Numbered from the stretch's first letter, positions 52,015 through 61,098 are shown. The stretch is 62,278 nt of DNA from Butyricicoccus sp. (GCA_017886875.1 JAGHIZ010000060.1:1-62278); one strand, 5' to 3'. The notes: generated by a model from the letters alone, not told the origin. Translations and numbers: made by a program.

Positions 52015-53877
52015 TTAATTGTTATTATCAATATTATCTAAGTCAAATATACTGGATTCTATTTGCTGGCCATATGGGTCAATGTACTCATATCCAAAAT
52101 GACCAGTATTCTCCTTGAGTTGTAATGCTTCATTCGCATGTTTAATAAACTCGTCATCATCTTTCTTTTCATATGGAATGTAAGCTTTACCTTCTTCACG
52201 CATACGCAAGTTAAAGTGTTTCATTGCATCACGTAAGAATTCAGCCTGCTGACTCATTTCATGGCTAGAAGCATCAGATTGTTCACTAATAGCTGCATTA
52301 CTTGTAGCCGCCTCAGTAATTTTAGTTACTGACTGGGAAACAATTCTAACACTTTCAAACTGTTCACTAGATAGTCCAGAAACTTCTTCAACAATCTCAA
52401 CAATTTGTTTAATCTTCTTATTGATTTCCTCAAATATAGTAGCAGATTCTGTTGCGATTTCGCTGCCCTTTTGAGTTTGAGTTATGCTGTTTTCAATAAG
52501 TGCACGGCTTTCTTTAGCAGCTTCAGTGCTCTTTAGAGCTAGTGCACGAACCTCGTCAGCAACAACTGCAAAGCCCTTACCTGCAACACCTGCACGAGCA
52601 GCTTCAATAGCGGCATTAAGTGCTAAGATATTTGTTTCAAAAGCTATATCATCAATAGTTTTCATAACTACTGCAATCTTTTGTGAAGCATCATGCATAT
52701 GTACAACTGAGTCAACCAACACTTCCATATGTGCATTGTTAGTTTTAATATCTTCCTCAATATCCTTAACAATTTTATATGCAGTTTGTGCCTTTTCGTC
52801 ATTGAAATTGATAAGTCTGCTTACGTTTTCCATCTCATGTGATAGTTCATTAGCTGCTGCTGCCTGAGCTGTTGTGCTTTCTGCAAGCAGATGGCTAGCG
52901 TTAGCAATTTCATTTGCTCCAGCTGCCACTGTACGAGCGGATTTAATAATTTCACCAAACATTGCATCATTAGACTGAACCAGTCTGTAAAGGCTCTTGC
53001 CCAAGCTATCATGATGAGAACGAATATTTACAAACGCAGTCATATCACCATCAGCAACACGTCTAACTACTTCAACATTTTCCTTAATGTTATTTGCCAT
53101 AGAACAGAATGCTTCAATCATCATGCCAACTTCATTATCAGCATTAATTCTTTGCATTTTCTCAAATTCTTCATCAATATTGAAATCAACTGAACCCAAT
53201 GACAAACGGTTTGCCCAGTTAGCAATCTTAGTAATTGGATATGAAACTTGATGTGCAAGACGATTTGCATAAATTGTAGAGAAAACAACCAGCATAATCA
53301 TAACTAAAACTATGATTGCAATAGTTACTGCTAGAAGTGTTTCAAACACTTGTTTAGCACTTTCAACCTCTTGAGCATATATGCTGTCGATTTCTCTAAG
53401 TGCATCTATAACATCAGTTGTTAATGGACTTACACTAGCATAGAATTCATCAACCAAAGTGTCTTTATCGGTTGTTGATTGCTTGGATAGCAAATCTTCT
53501 GCTAAACTATGCATACTATCATGTGCAGAAGTTATATTATTTAAAATACTTTCAACCTCTGGCAGCATTTTCTCTTGGCTTTTTTGGGCTAATATTTGAC
53601 CAAAAGAACAAGTCGTTGGGTCTAAGCTACCTGAAAATGAAGAATTTGTTTGTAAACTGCTTACCAAATCTGAACGCCATGTATAATGCTGTGTAATCGC
53701 ATTAGCAATTTGCATACGCTCCTCGTCCATGTTTGCAACGGAATTATAATATACTGACAAAACACCAAGTAAAATAATAGTTATAATTCCCAAAACACAC
53801 GATAGGGCTATTATTTTCAAATATCCGCCCATGATTTGCGTACGTAAACTTTTTTTATTTTCCTTTTTTGTGCTCAT
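52015..53877 (-). CDS. Methyl-accepting chemotaxis protein
   Basis: A 620-residue membrane chemoreceptor. One membrane helix near the N-terminus (about 20-45), a periplasmic-type helical sensor domain (about 48-180) and a second helix (about 185-210) precede a HAMP domain. The cytoplasmic coiled coil has the conserved hairpin tip ([35 protein letters not shown]) where CheA and CheW bind. It implies motility or another Che-controlled output, though no che or flagellar genes are in this window. A long structured leader and its own promoter lie upstream. Confidence 0.93.
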   Translation of the reverse strand: MSTKKENKKSLRTQIMGGYLKIIALSCVLGIITIILLGVLSVYYNSVANMDEERMQIANAITQHYTWRSDLVSSLQTNSSFSGSLDPTTCSFGQILAQKSQEKMLPEVESILNNITSAHDSMHSLAEDLLSKQSTTDKDTLVDEFYASVSPLTTDVIDALREIDSIYAQEVESAKQVFETLLAVTIAIIVLVMIMLVVFSTIYANRLAHQVSYPITKIANWANRLSLGSVDFNIDEEFEKMQRINADNEVGMMIEAFCSMANNIKENVEVVRRVADGDMTAFVNIRSHHDSLGKSLYRLVQSNDAMFGEIIKSARTVAAGANEIANASHLLAESTTAQAAAANELSHEMENVSRLINFNDEKAQTAYKIVKDIEEDIKTNNAHMEVLVDSVVHMHDASQKIAVVMKTIDDIAFETNILALNAAIEAARAGVAGKGFAVVADEVRALALKSTEAAKESRALIENSITQTQKGSEIATESATIFEEINKKIKQIVEIVEEVSGLSSEQFESVRIVSQSVTKITEAATSNAAISEQSDASSHEMSQQAEFLRDAMKHFNLRMREEGKAYIPYEKKDDDEFIKHANEALQLKENTGHFGYEYIDPYGQQIESSIFDLDNIDNNN

Positions 53878-53893
53878 GCCTTATCCTCTCTTT

Positions 53894-54024
53894 CTTGTAA
53901 GCCATAATAACTATAAAATACTCACGATGGTTAGACACGAAACTATGCCGTCCGCTTCAATAAAACCACGCACAGCATGAACTTTTAGCCATCAAACTTT
54001 AGTATGAATATGGCTTATTACAAG
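53894..54024 (-). ncRNA. Structured leader upstream of the chemoreceptor gene
   Basis: The untranslated leader is about 155 bases. Its 5' arm CTTGTAATAAGCCATA (54024-54009) pairs with TATGGCTTACAAG (53906-53894), next to the ribosome binding site, with a 3-base bulge. The same 5' arm can instead pair with ATGGCT (53992-53987), giving mutually exclusive folds. An internal ATGCTGT/ACGGCAT helix (53978-53972 with 53951-53945) and TGGTT/AACCA are also possible. This has the shape of a riboswitch or other RNA switch. No known class was matched. Confidence 0.5.
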
Positions 54025-54042
54025 ATTAAATTTTACAAGTAC

Positions 54043-54071
54043 ATATTAGCACAATATCCTTAAATTTGCAA
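54043..54071 (-). promoter_or_regulatory. Promoter of the chemoreceptor gene
   Basis: Minus-strand TTGCAA (54066-54071), 17-base spacer ending in TGTGC, TAATAT (54043-54048). Confidence 0.65.
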
Positions 54072-54125
54072 GTATGGAAAACCGGTTGTTATTAACCTTT
54101 TACGTAACAACATTTTACAAAATTA

Positions 54126-54154
54126 TTGCAAATAAAAACTTATTATGATATACT
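54126..54154 (+). promoter_or_regulatory. Promoter of tRNA-Ser
   Basis: TTGCAA (54126-54131), 17-base spacer ending in TGA, TATACT (54149-54154), about 15 bases before the mature tRNA. Confidence 0.75.
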
Positions 54155-54169
54155 GTATAAGTTATATAT

Positions 54170-54260
54170 GGAGATGTATCGAAGTGGTCATAACGAGAAC
54201 GACTCGAAATCGTTTGGCGGGTAACACCGTCCGTGGGTTCGAATCCCACCATCTCCGCCA
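54170..54260 (+). tRNA. tRNA-Ser (anticodon CGA)
   Basis: A 91-base class II tRNA with a long variable arm. Acceptor GGAGATG pairs with CATCTCC, then GCCA encoded. Anticodon stem AACGA/TCGTT with loop CTCGAAA; variable arm about GGCGGGTAACACCGTCC; T-arm GTGGGTTCGAATCCCAC. Monocistronic, between its own promoter and terminator. Confidence 0.97.
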
Positions 54261-54266
54261 CAAAGT

Positions 54267-54291
54267 AAAAGCACTTGTTACAAGTGCTTTT
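54267..54291. terminator. Terminator after tRNA-Ser, also facing the MGMT-like gene
   Basis: AAAAGCACTTG-TTA-CAAGTGCTTTT followed by TTTATTT on the plus strand; the minus-strand side reads TTTTACTTT. Confidence 0.88.
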
Positions 54292-54296
54292 TTTAT

Positions 54297-54596
54297 TTAC
54301 CACTGATATTTTTCCATATCAATTTTTCCATTTGCACTAAATTCTATACCTTCAGCCTCCAATAATGCCCTTTGAACATTACCTCCACCAAATGCAAATG
54401 AATTTGCAACTTTACCATCTTTAGTAACCACTCTATAACATGGTATATTTTTGGGGTCTGGGTTTTGATGTAGTGCATATCCTACAACTCTTGCCCAGCG
54501 TGGATTACCTGCAAGCAATGCTACTTGCCCATAGCTTGCCACTTTTCCATATGGTATTTGTTTTACTACATCATATATTTTCTCAAATACACTCAT
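54297..54596 (-). CDS. MGMT-family DNA-binding protein (alkyltransferase-like)
   Basis: A 99-residue protein consisting only of the C-terminal DNA-binding domain of O6-methylguanine methyltransferases. The active-site box is IPCYRVV with C53 kept, whereas true Ogt has PCHR and alkyltransferase-like proteins have PWHR. The histidine that activates the cysteine is tyrosine here. The helix-turn-helix PYGKVASYGQVALLAGNPRW and the arginine finger R34 or R36 are visible. A DNA-damage recognition role is likely; alkyl transfer is uncertain. Confidence 0.87.
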   Translation of the reverse strand: MSVFEKIYDVVKQIPYGKVASYGQVALLAGNPRWARVVGYALHQNPDPKNIPCYRVVTKDGKVANSFAFGGGNVQRALLEAEGIEFSANGKIDMEKYQW

Positions 54597-54628
54597 TTTA
54601 TTATTAACCTTTCTAAAAATAGATAAAA

Positions 54629-54658
54629 ACTGCGGCAGATGTCACAACCTACCGCAGT
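54629..54658 (-). terminator. Terminator of the two-component/HtrA unit
   Basis: Minus strand: ACTGCGGTAG pairs with CTGCCGCAGT (10 bp, one G-U), loop about 10 bases, then TTTTATC. It lies 36 bases after the htrA stop. Confidence 0.75.
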
Positions 54659-54694
54659 AAAAAAAGAAAGAAAAAAATGAAAAACTAGATTTTA

Positions 54695-56182
54695 TTAATA
54701 GCCAAAGAAATATTGGAATGGGTCAATATATGAATTATTACCTTGATTATAGTTATAATACTGTTGTTGTTGCTGCTGCTCAGTTGCAGGGTCTGTACCT
54801 TCAAGGTCATGGGCATCTGTTAATGTAATGGTTATATCTAGGCTCTTTTGCTGTGATGGACGATATACAGTAAGCTTTAGTTTATCACCAGCTTGCATAT
54901 CTTCCTTGATTTCGTTTATTTCGTCCATTGTGGTGATTGTAGTACCATTTACAGCAGTTATAATATCACCTGATAAAAGACCTTCAGAAGCTGCCTTTGC
55001 ACGAGAATCTATTGAATCAATTTGTACACCCATAGGTATATTTCTAAATTGTGCTGTTCGTTGGTCTATTACATAACCTTTTATACCAATAGATGGACGA
55101 CCTGCAATATAACCATTTACAATCAGCTCATCTACAATTTCCTTTGCTGAGTTAATTGGAATTGCAAAGCCTAGACCTTCATAATAGCTAATACCAAGTT
55201 TTGCAGATGTAATACCAATTACTTGACCATATTCATTAATAAGTGCACCACCAGAGTTACCAGGGTTAATAGTAACATCGGTTTGAATAAGGCTCATAAC
55301 TCTATCATTTACAGTGATATCACGGTTAATAGCCGAGATAATACCTGTTGTCATAGTGTTTGCAAGTTGTACTCCTCCAGGAGAACCGATTGCATAAGCG
55401 GTTTCGCCCACTTGTAAACTATCAGAGTCACCAAATTCAGCTGGAACTAAATCCTTTTGTGGTGTTACTTTAATAACGGCTAAATCAGTTTGAGTATCTG
55501 TTCCGACAACACTAGCAGTTAACTGAGAACCATCAGAGAATAAAACAGATATGTTTGACATTGGCTGGTTTGTATCTTCATCACAAATAACATGAGCATT
55601 AGTTATAATATAGCCATCTTTACTCATTACAACGCCAGAACCTGATGATGCAGTTTGACCAGTTGAATCCATACTTTGTATAGCTACAACTGATTGGTCA
55701 ACTTTATCAAAAATCTGCTTACCTGTTAAAATTTCACCATCAGCTGCTTCTGAATTATCTTTAGGTGTGCTTGAAATAGTTAATGTAGGCAAATTTTTAT
55801 TTGCACTACTGCTAACAGAATTTGAATTTCCTGTTACATTAAAGCCATTTGAACCGATTGCCAAACCGCCTAAGAAAATCGCAGCCGCTGCTGCTACACA
55901 ACCAACAGCAATGAATGGCTTTTTGCTAATCTTACGAGTTTTTTTCATATGGCTAGCATTTTGCTGTGCTTGCCATTGCTCATATGTGGTATAACTTTTT
56001 GTGTTCTTTTCAAATGGATTATATCCACCATTATTTTGATTTTCATTTGATGCATGATATGGTGTTTGATATTGTGTTTGCTGACTAGCCTCATTTTTAT
56101 TCTTAATAGGCTCATCAGATTGATTTGGTGTATTATTTACATCATTGTTTAAATTATTGTTATTATTAAAATTTGTATTCAT
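54695..56182 (-). CDS. htrA: HtrA/DegP-type serine protease with PDZ domain
   Basis: Membrane-anchored quality-control protease, 495 residues from ATG 56182. The N-terminal cytoplasmic part is unusually rich in Asn and Gln (MNTNFNNNNNLNNDVNNTPN). One membrane helix (about 93-115, FIAVGCVAAAAAIFLGGLAI) follows. The trypsin-like domain has His in IITNAHVICDED, Asp in TDTQTDLAVIKV and Ser in NPGNSGGALINEYGQVIGI. The PDZ domain covers about 375-465, and the tail is Gln/Tyr/Asn-rich. A 27-codon upstream extension of the frame lacks a ribosome binding site. It follows the histidine kinase by 70 bases, as htrA does in CssRS-like systems. Confidence 0.93.
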   Translation of the reverse strand: MNTNFNNNNNLNNDVNNTPNQSDEPIKNKNEASQQTQYQTPYHASNENQNNGGYNPFEKNTKSYTTYEQWQAQQNASHMKKTRKISKKPFIAVGCVAAAAAIFLGGLAIGSNGFNVTGNSNSVSSSANKNLPTLTISSTPKDNSEAADGEILTGKQIFDKVDQSVVAIQSMDSTGQTASSGSGVVMSKDGYIITNAHVICDEDTNQPMSNISVLFSDGSQLTASVVGTDTQTDLAVIKVTPQKDLVPAEFGDSDSLQVGETAYAIGSPGGVQLANTMTTGIISAINRDITVNDRVMSLIQTDVTINPGNSGGALINEYGQVIGITSAKLGISYYEGLGFAIPINSAKEIVDELIVNGYIAGRPSIGIKGYVIDQRTAQFRNIPMGVQIDSIDSRAKAASEGLLSGDIITAVNGTTITTMDEINEIKEDMQAGDKLKLTVYRPSQQKSLDITITLTDAHDLEGTDPATEQQQQQQYYNYNQGNNSYIDPFQYFFGY

Positions 56183-56252
56183 ATAAAACAGCGTCCTTCC
56201 TGTAAGTATCTTTTCCTTTGATGATGTTATTATATTCTTTTCATGTGCATGT

Positions 56253-57725
56253 TTATTGTTCACTTTGTGAAGAATTCATGAAATTAGCAATCGCTTTTTT
56301 ATCCATCAAAGGAAGTGACAGGGAAAATTCAGTTTCTCCGCCATCAGACCTAACAGAAATATCTCCACCATGTAGATTTATTATATTTTTCACTATATAC
56401 AGCCCTAAACCTGCCCCCGACCTGTCAAGACTTCTTGAACGGTCGGTCTTATAAAATCTATCAAATACATGTGGTATATCTTCAGGTGAAATTCCTGTAC
56501 CTGTATTTTTTATTGAAAATTCGCAAAAATTACCGCTTGCATAGGCTTTCATAGTAAGTTTACCGTCTTGGTCTACAAATTTAACCGCATTATCAACCAA
56601 ATTATAAACAGCTCTAAAAATATGGTCTCTGTCACCATTAACCATTAGATTATCTTCAAAATCAATATCAACATGCAAATTTTTCTGCACTATTTTTTGC
56701 TCAAATGATAATGCTATTTGACTTGTCATTTCTGTAAAATCAAATGGTGCAGTATTTAAAATAAGCTCACCAGACTGTATTTTTGCAGCATCAAGCATAC
56801 GAATTACCATTCTGCTAAGACGCTTTACTTCTTCAGAAATAATACGCAGATATTTTTCTTGTTGGTCTTTTGGTATTGTACCATCAAGCATACCATCAAC
56901 AAAACCGCCTATAGTTGTCATAGGTGTTTTAAATTCATGCGATACATTGCCAATAAAACCTCTTGTAAGCTCATCAAGCTGAGCTAAATCTCTTGCCATA
57001 TTATTAAATGATACTGCAAGCTCATCTATTTCTGTACAGTGATTGTCCTCTGGTACTCTTATATCAAAATTACCTGCTGCATATTCTTTTGCTGCCATTG
57101 CCATAATTTTAAGTGGCTGTGTCATTCTAGCAGATATAAAATATGATATTACAAGTGCTCCCGCTAATGCACAAAGCAAAATAACTACAAACATATGAGA
57201 AACATTATTCATCATATGCTGCACAACGCTATAAGGTGAGCTTACATATACCAGTGCTATTGGATTTTCATTATCATCTTTGCATACTGCACCTGAAATA
57301 TAGCTTTCTTCAGGCAATATATTGCCTAATTTGCCTCTTGAATTAAACTCGCCTGTTTGCTTTAACTTCTTTACACTTATCTCATCAACTTTTCCTGATA
57401 AAAGAGATTTTGCTTCCTTTGGTGCTGCATCAAAAACAGCATTACCGGATAAATCGGTAACTAATATCCTTACATCATCACTATCAGCTATCTGAGAGAT
57501 ATACACATTATATAGTTCTCTTACAAGCTTATTTTCTGGCTCTGACGCTGCAACCGCAGTTTGACTTGCAACAGAAATAACAGTAGATTGTAGTTGTTTT
57601 TGTTTTTCAGACTGAATATATAAACTAAATTGCTGAGTAAATACACTACCTGCAACCAAAAATGCAAATAATATTAAAATACCATGTGCTAAGTAATTAC
57701 GAAGAAAAAAACTTTGTCTGTCCAT
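56253..57725 (-). CDS. Sensor histidine kinase, two membrane spans
   Basis: Membrane kinase of the HPK1 class, 490 residues from ATG 57725 (AAGGGGTAATATA upstream). Two membrane helices near 10-30 and 165-190 flank an extracytoplasmic domain of about 130 residues. HAMP follows (about 190-245), then HisKA with the phosphorylated His in GNVSHEFKTPMTTIGG. The ATPase domain has N-box YNLVDNAVKF and G-boxes SGAGLGLYIVKN. The signal is unknown. Partner of the response regulator directly upstream (4-base gap) and probable controller of htrA. Confidence 0.93.
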   Translation of the reverse strand: MDRQSFFLRNYLAHGILILFAFLVAGSVFTQQFSLYIQSEKQKQLQSTVISVASQTAVAASEPENKLVRELYNVYISQIADSDDVRILVTDLSGNAVFDAAPKEAKSLLSGKVDEISVKKLKQTGEFNSRGKLGNILPEESYISGAVCKDDNENPIALVYVSSPYSVVQHMMNNVSHMFVVILLCALAGALVISYFISARMTQPLKIMAMAAKEYAAGNFDIRVPEDNHCTEIDELAVSFNNMARDLAQLDELTRGFIGNVSHEFKTPMTTIGGFVDGMLDGTIPKDQQEKYLRIISEEVKRLSRMVIRMLDAAKIQSGELILNTAPFDFTEMTSQIALSFEQKIVQKNLHVDIDFEDNLMVNGDRDHIFRAVYNLVDNAVKFVDQDGKLTMKAYASGNFCEFSIKNTGTGISPEDIPHVFDRFYKTDRSRSLDRSGAGLGLYIVKNIINLHGGDISVRSDGGETEFSLSLPLMDKKAIANFMNSSQSEQ

Positions 57726-57729
57726 TATA

Positions 57730-58410
57730 TTACCCCTTGGTTTCAAATTTATAGCCTACACCCCAAACGGTTTTAAGTTCCCATTTATCAGAAACGCCTT
57801 CAAGTTTTTCTCTTAAACGTTTTACATGAACATCAACTGTTCTTGTATCACCATAATAATCAAATCCCCACACATCATCTAAAAGTTGTGCACGAGTAAA
57901 AACTCTGTTTGGACTTTGTGCAAGAAAATAAAGCAGTTCAATTTCCTTTGGTGGTGCATCTACACGTTTACCATTTATAACAAGGTCATATGCTTGTTTA
58001 TCAATAGTAAGCTTATCAAATGTAAGTTTGCCTGTTTCATCTCCTGCAAATCTTCTGAAAACTGCTCTAACACGTGCAATAACTTCTCGCATTTCAAGAG
58101 GTTTTACAATGTAGTCATCTGCACCAAGTTCTAAACCAGAAACCTTATCCATCGTTTCACCCTTAGCAGTAATCATAATGATTGGCATAGTAGAACCAGA
58201 CGCTCTAATTTCCTTACACACTTGCCAGCCGTCCATCACAGGCATCATAACATCTAAAAGCATCATATCTGGATTTTGTGCTTTCCAAGTTGACAAGCCT
58301 ACTGCACCATTTTCCGCCTCTGAAATTTCAAAGCCTTCTCTTTCAAGATATAAGCGAAGTAATTCTCTAATATTATCATCATCTTCTACAATAAGAATTT
58401 TTTTAGACAT
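57730..58410 (-). CDS. OmpR-family response regulator
   Basis: A 226-residue regulator. The receiver domain contains the acidic pocket (VEDDDNIREL), the phosphorylated Asp in MMLLDVMMPVMDGWQV and the conserved Lys in DDYIVKPLEM. The winged-helix output domain (about 130-224) contains RVFTRAQLLDDVWGFDYYGD and RTVDVHVKRLREKLE. First gene of the regulator-kinase-htrA unit. A TATAAT on the minus strand near 58450 is a likely -10, but no good -35 accompanies it. Confidence 0.95.
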   Translation of the reverse strand: MSKKILIVEDDDNIRELLRLYLEREGFEISEAENGAVGLSTWKAQNPDMMLLDVMMPVMDGWQVCKEIRASGSTMPIIMITAKGETMDKVSGLELGADDYIVKPLEMREVIARVRAVFRRFAGDETGKLTFDKLTIDKQAYDLVINGKRVDAPPKEIELLYFLAQSPNRVFTRAQLLDDVWGFDYYGDTRTVDVHVKRLREKLEGVSDKWELKTVWGVGYKFETKG

Positions 58411-58485
58411 ATAAAATCATTCCTTTTTATCTAAAATTGTAATTTCATTATACTTCAAATTTTGTTATTTGAAATGAATTTTTTG

Positions 58486-59511
58486 TTAATTGCCATCTTT
58501 AAGAAAAAATATATCCTTTTTATCAAATGAAAAGGTTTCATTTGAATATATTTTTGGTATTCGTTCGCCCTTTGGTAAGCTACAAAAAATATCATATTTG
58601 CTATAATCCATATTTATAACAAGTGTAGTATCATATGGTGATTTAATAATCTTTATAATATTTGCATTAAATGTATATTCACCGTTGTTATCTACATGTA
58701 TCGCTGTTGCAGGTAAACCTATTGCAGTTATACCATCGGGTTTTATGTTATCTATAACAATAGCCAAATTAGAAATAGTAATATTTTTTTCCCCAGTTCT
58801 AACAGGTAAAATATTTTCACAGCCTATAAGCTTAGCCGCTGAAACTGTTTCTGGTGCTTTAAATAAAGATACTCTATCTTTATTAACTGTTATTTTACCC
58901 TTTTCCATAATTGCAATTTGTTCACATAATCTAAACGCTTCTGCACAGTCATGTGATACAACAATAGCTGAACCATCATAATCTTCTAATACATCAGCTA
59001 CCATTTGGCTTAATTGTCTTCTTAAATGAGTATCAAGTGCAGAAAATGGCTCATCAAAAAGCAAAAGTCTAGGATTAGCTGCAAGCATTCTTGCTAGTGC
59101 AGCTCTTTGTTGCTCACCGCCTGATAATTTATTGGGATATACATTTTCAAAGCCCTCTAAACCAAATCTTTTTATAAGCTCTAATGCATGTGCTTTTCTT
59201 GGTATCTGTTTACAGCCTGACATAATATTTTGAAGCACTGTCATCATTGGAAAAAGTGCATAATTTTGAAATAGTAACCCTATTCTTCGTTTTTGTGGCG
59301 GTAAGCATATACCTTGTGTGGAGTCATATAAAATTTCACCATCAAGAATTATTTTTCCACTATCAGGTTTTTCTACACCTGCAATACATTTTAATGTCAT
59401 AGATTTACCAGAACCAGACTGACCAAGCAGTGCAAGGGCATTATTATCTGCTTTAAAGTCTACATCTAGTGTAAATGTTCTAAGTTTCTTTGTGATATTT
59501 ACTTCAAGCAT
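58486..59511 (-). CDS. modC: Molybdate ABC transporter ATP-binding protein
   Basis: ATPase of the ModABC importer, 341 residues. Walker A is GQSGSGKS (about 30-37), the Q-loop is LFQNYALFP, the signature is LSGGEQQRAALARML, Walker B is LLLFDEPFSALD, and the H-loop is VVSHD. The C-terminal third (about 235-340) is a regulatory TOBE-like domain. It begins 2 bases after the modB stop. Assignment to molybdate rather than another oxyanion rests on the modA and modB neighbours. Confidence 0.9.
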   Translation of the reverse strand: MLEVNITKKLRTFTLDVDFKADNNALALLGQSGSGKSMTLKCIAGVEKPDSGKIILDGEILYDSTQGICLPPQKRRIGLLFQNYALFPMMTVLQNIMSGCKQIPRKAHALELIKRFGLEGFENVYPNKLSGGEQQRAALARMLAANPRLLLFDEPFSALDTHLRRQLSQMVADVLEDYDGSAIVVSHDCAEAFRLCEQIAIMEKGKITVNKDRVSLFKAPETVSAAKLIGCENILPVRTGEKNITISNLAIVIDNIKPDGITAIGLPATAIHVDNNGEYTFNANIIKIIKSPYDTTLVINMDYSKYDIFCSLPKGERIPKIYSNETFSFDKKDIFFLKDGN

Positions 59512-59513
59512 TT

Positions 59514-60179
59514 TTAATTTCCCCTTTTCTGATTTTTTTCAAGCAAATTAACCGCAAGTAATACAGCAAGAGATATAAATAAATTTATCAGCACCCATTT
59601 ATAAGCCAAATCATCATTTGATTGTCGCCAAAGCTGATAAACGGTTGTTGAAATTGTTGCTGTTCTATTAGGTGTATAACCTGCTACCATACTTGTTGCA
59701 CCATATTCTCCAAGACCTCTTGCAAATGCTAATACTACGCCTGCTAAAATACCTTGTTTGCATGTTGGCATTATAATTTTCCAAAATATATATGTATTAG
59801 ACAAACCCAGTGTTTGACCTGCATATAATAAATTTTTATCAAAGCTTTCAAAAGCACCTCTTGCTGTGCGATACATAAGCGGAAAAGCCACTACTGAAGT
59901 TGATAATATAGCTGCATACCAAGTCATAGTTATTCTTAAATTATACCACTCAAATAGATATTTTCCAATTATACCATTAGGCGAAATTATAATCAGCAGA
60001 AAAAAGCCGACTACTGTTGGTGGAAGCACCATTGGAAGTGTTAAAACACAATCCAAAATACCTTTTAATAGTCTTGGTGCTTTTGCAATATAATATGCTG
60101 CAAAAATACCTAAAAAAAATGTAATTACAGTGGAAATTAAAGCAATTCTAAGTGAATTATAAAGCGGAAATAAATCCAT
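59514..60179 (-). CDS. modB: Molybdate ABC transporter permease
   Basis: A 221-residue inner-membrane permease with five or six helices. The short ModB-type N-terminus is LFPLYNSLRIALISTVITFF. VLTLPMVLPPTVVGFFLLII is typical of ModB. The EAA loop that contacts ModC is GQTLGLSNTYIFWKIIMPTC and continues to a GEYGATSMVAGY-like stretch. GGAGAG lies eight bases before the ATG. The upstream modA-modB gap holds a terminator-like hairpin. Confidence 0.92.
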   Translation of the reverse strand: MDLFPLYNSLRIALISTVITFFLGIFAAYYIAKAPRLLKGILDCVLTLPMVLPPTVVGFFLLIIISPNGIIGKYLFEWYNLRITMTWYAAILSTSVVAFPLMYRTARGAFESFDKNLLYAGQTLGLSNTYIFWKIIMPTCKQGILAGVVLAFARGLGEYGATSMVAGYTPNRTATISTTVYQLWRQSNDDLAYKWVLINLFISLAVLLAVNLLEKNQKRGN

Positions 60180-60210
60180 AAAATTAGCTCTCCTTAAATA
60201 TATTAAACAA

Positions 60211-60239
60211 AAGCACAGACAGTTTTTCTGCCTGTGCTT
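60211..60239 (-). terminator. Intercistronic terminator-like hairpin between modA and modB
   Basis: Minus strand: AAGCACAGGCAG pairs with CTGTCTGTGCTT around AAAAA, followed by TTGTTTAAT. It probably lets some transcripts stop after modA, so that the binding protein is made in excess over the permease. Confidence 0.75.
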
Positions 60240-60247
60240 ATTATAAA

Positions 60248-61018
60248 TTATGTCAGAGGTGTAAATCCAGCCTTAGTAAAAATATCCTTACATTCATCTT
60301 GTGAAAGAAAATCAAGAAATTTTTGTGCCTCTGTTTGATTTTCACTTGTCTTTAGTACAGCCGCTGGATAAATTGCTGGTTCACAGCTGTTTTCTGGTGC
60401 ATCTGCTACAATTTTTACCTTGCTGTCCTTTGTTACATCTGTTGCATAAACAACGCCACAATCAACCGATGCACTTGCAACCTGTGAAACTACTTCTTTT
60501 ACATTTGATGCAAAGCTTATTTTATCCCCGTTATTTAACTCGTCCCATAAACCTAAAGATTTAAAAATTTGCTCGGAATATTGTCCCACAGGTACATCAG
60601 AATTACCAAGTGATATTAAATTTACTGATTTTACATCTTCAAATGAAGTTATATCACTATTTGAATTTTCTGGAACAATCATTACTACTTTATTTTCTAA
60701 TAAATCAACTCTTGAGTCAGTATTTACAAAATCTTCTCCAAGCTCGTCCATCTGTTTTTGTGCTGCTGATATAAATATGTCACAAACCGCACCTTGTTCA
60801 ATTTGAGTTTTTAAAGTGCCTGAAGAGTCAAAATTAAATTCAATATCTATATTTTGATTATCTTGTTTATAAATATCGGCTATTTGCTCCATTGTTTCGG
60901 TCATAGATGCAGCTGCAAATACAGTCAAGGTTGTTTTATCTGAATTATCATTTGATGTACATGCAGTAATATTTGCACACATAAACAATGCACAAGCTGT
61001 TGATAATAATTTTTTCAT
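60248..61018 (-). CDS. modA: Molybdate-binding lipoprotein
   Basis: Substrate-binding protein of the importer, 256 residues, anchored as a lipoprotein (MKKLLSTACALFMCANITAC, C20). The type II periplasmic-binding fold shows the ModA pattern: VFAAASMTETMEQIADIYKQ near the start, FNFDSSGTLKTQIEQGAVCD, DIFISAAQKQMDEL and a central QVASASVDCGVVYATDVTKD. Tungstate as ligand cannot be excluded from sequence. It has a perfect consensus promoter immediately upstream, overlapping that of the divergent regulator. Confidence 0.92.
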   Translation of the reverse strand: MKKLLSTACALFMCANITACTSNDNSDKTTLTVFAAASMTETMEQIADIYKQDNQNIDIEFNFDSSGTLKTQIEQGAVCDIFISAAQKQMDELGEDFVNTDSRVDLLENKVVMIVPENSNSDITSFEDVKSVNLISLGNSDVPVGQYSEQIFKSLGLWDELNNGDKISFASNVKEVVSQVASASVDCGVVYATDVTKDSKVKIVADAPENSCEPAIYPAAVLKTSENQTEAQKFLDFLSQDECKDIFTKAGFTPLT

Positions 61019-61040
61019 AAATTCACTTCATTTCAGTTAA

Positions 61041-61081
61041 GTTTAGTTTAGTTTTATTTAGTTTTGTTTATTATACTAAAC
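61041..61081. promoter_or_regulatory. TTTAG repeat array and palindrome in the modA control region
   Basis: GTTTAG occurs at 61041-61046 and 61046-61051, ATTTAG at 61056-61061, and GTTTA at 61066-61070. The last copy forms the palindrome GTTTATTATACTAAAC (61066-61081), which covers the modA -10. The rest lies just downstream of the modA start point. This is the expected place for repressor binding, and the divergent HTH protein is the obvious candidate. Confidence 0.6.
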
Positions 61082-61098
61082 AATAAATTATTTGTCAA
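61070..61098 (-). promoter_or_regulatory. Consensus promoter of modABC
   Basis: Minus-strand TTGACA (61093-61098), 17 bases, TATAAT (61070-61075). A perfect promoter is unusual for a transporter gene and implies that it is held down by a repressor. Confidence 0.88.

Noticed and set aside
53967-53980. CACGCACAG on the plus strand, like the core of the c-di-GMP-I (GEMM) riboswitch, close to a chemoreceptor gene.
   Set aside because: The rest of the GEMM consensus (GGCAAACC, GACGCAAAGCC, tetraloop receptor) is missing, and the strand points towards tRNA-Ser, not the chemoreceptor gene.
58430-58480. TTCAAAT/ATTTGAA hairpin between modC and the response regulator as the modABC terminator.
   Set aside because: The T tract follows only on the plus strand; in the modC direction the sequence after the stem is GTATAAT, which looks like the -10 of the regulator promoter.
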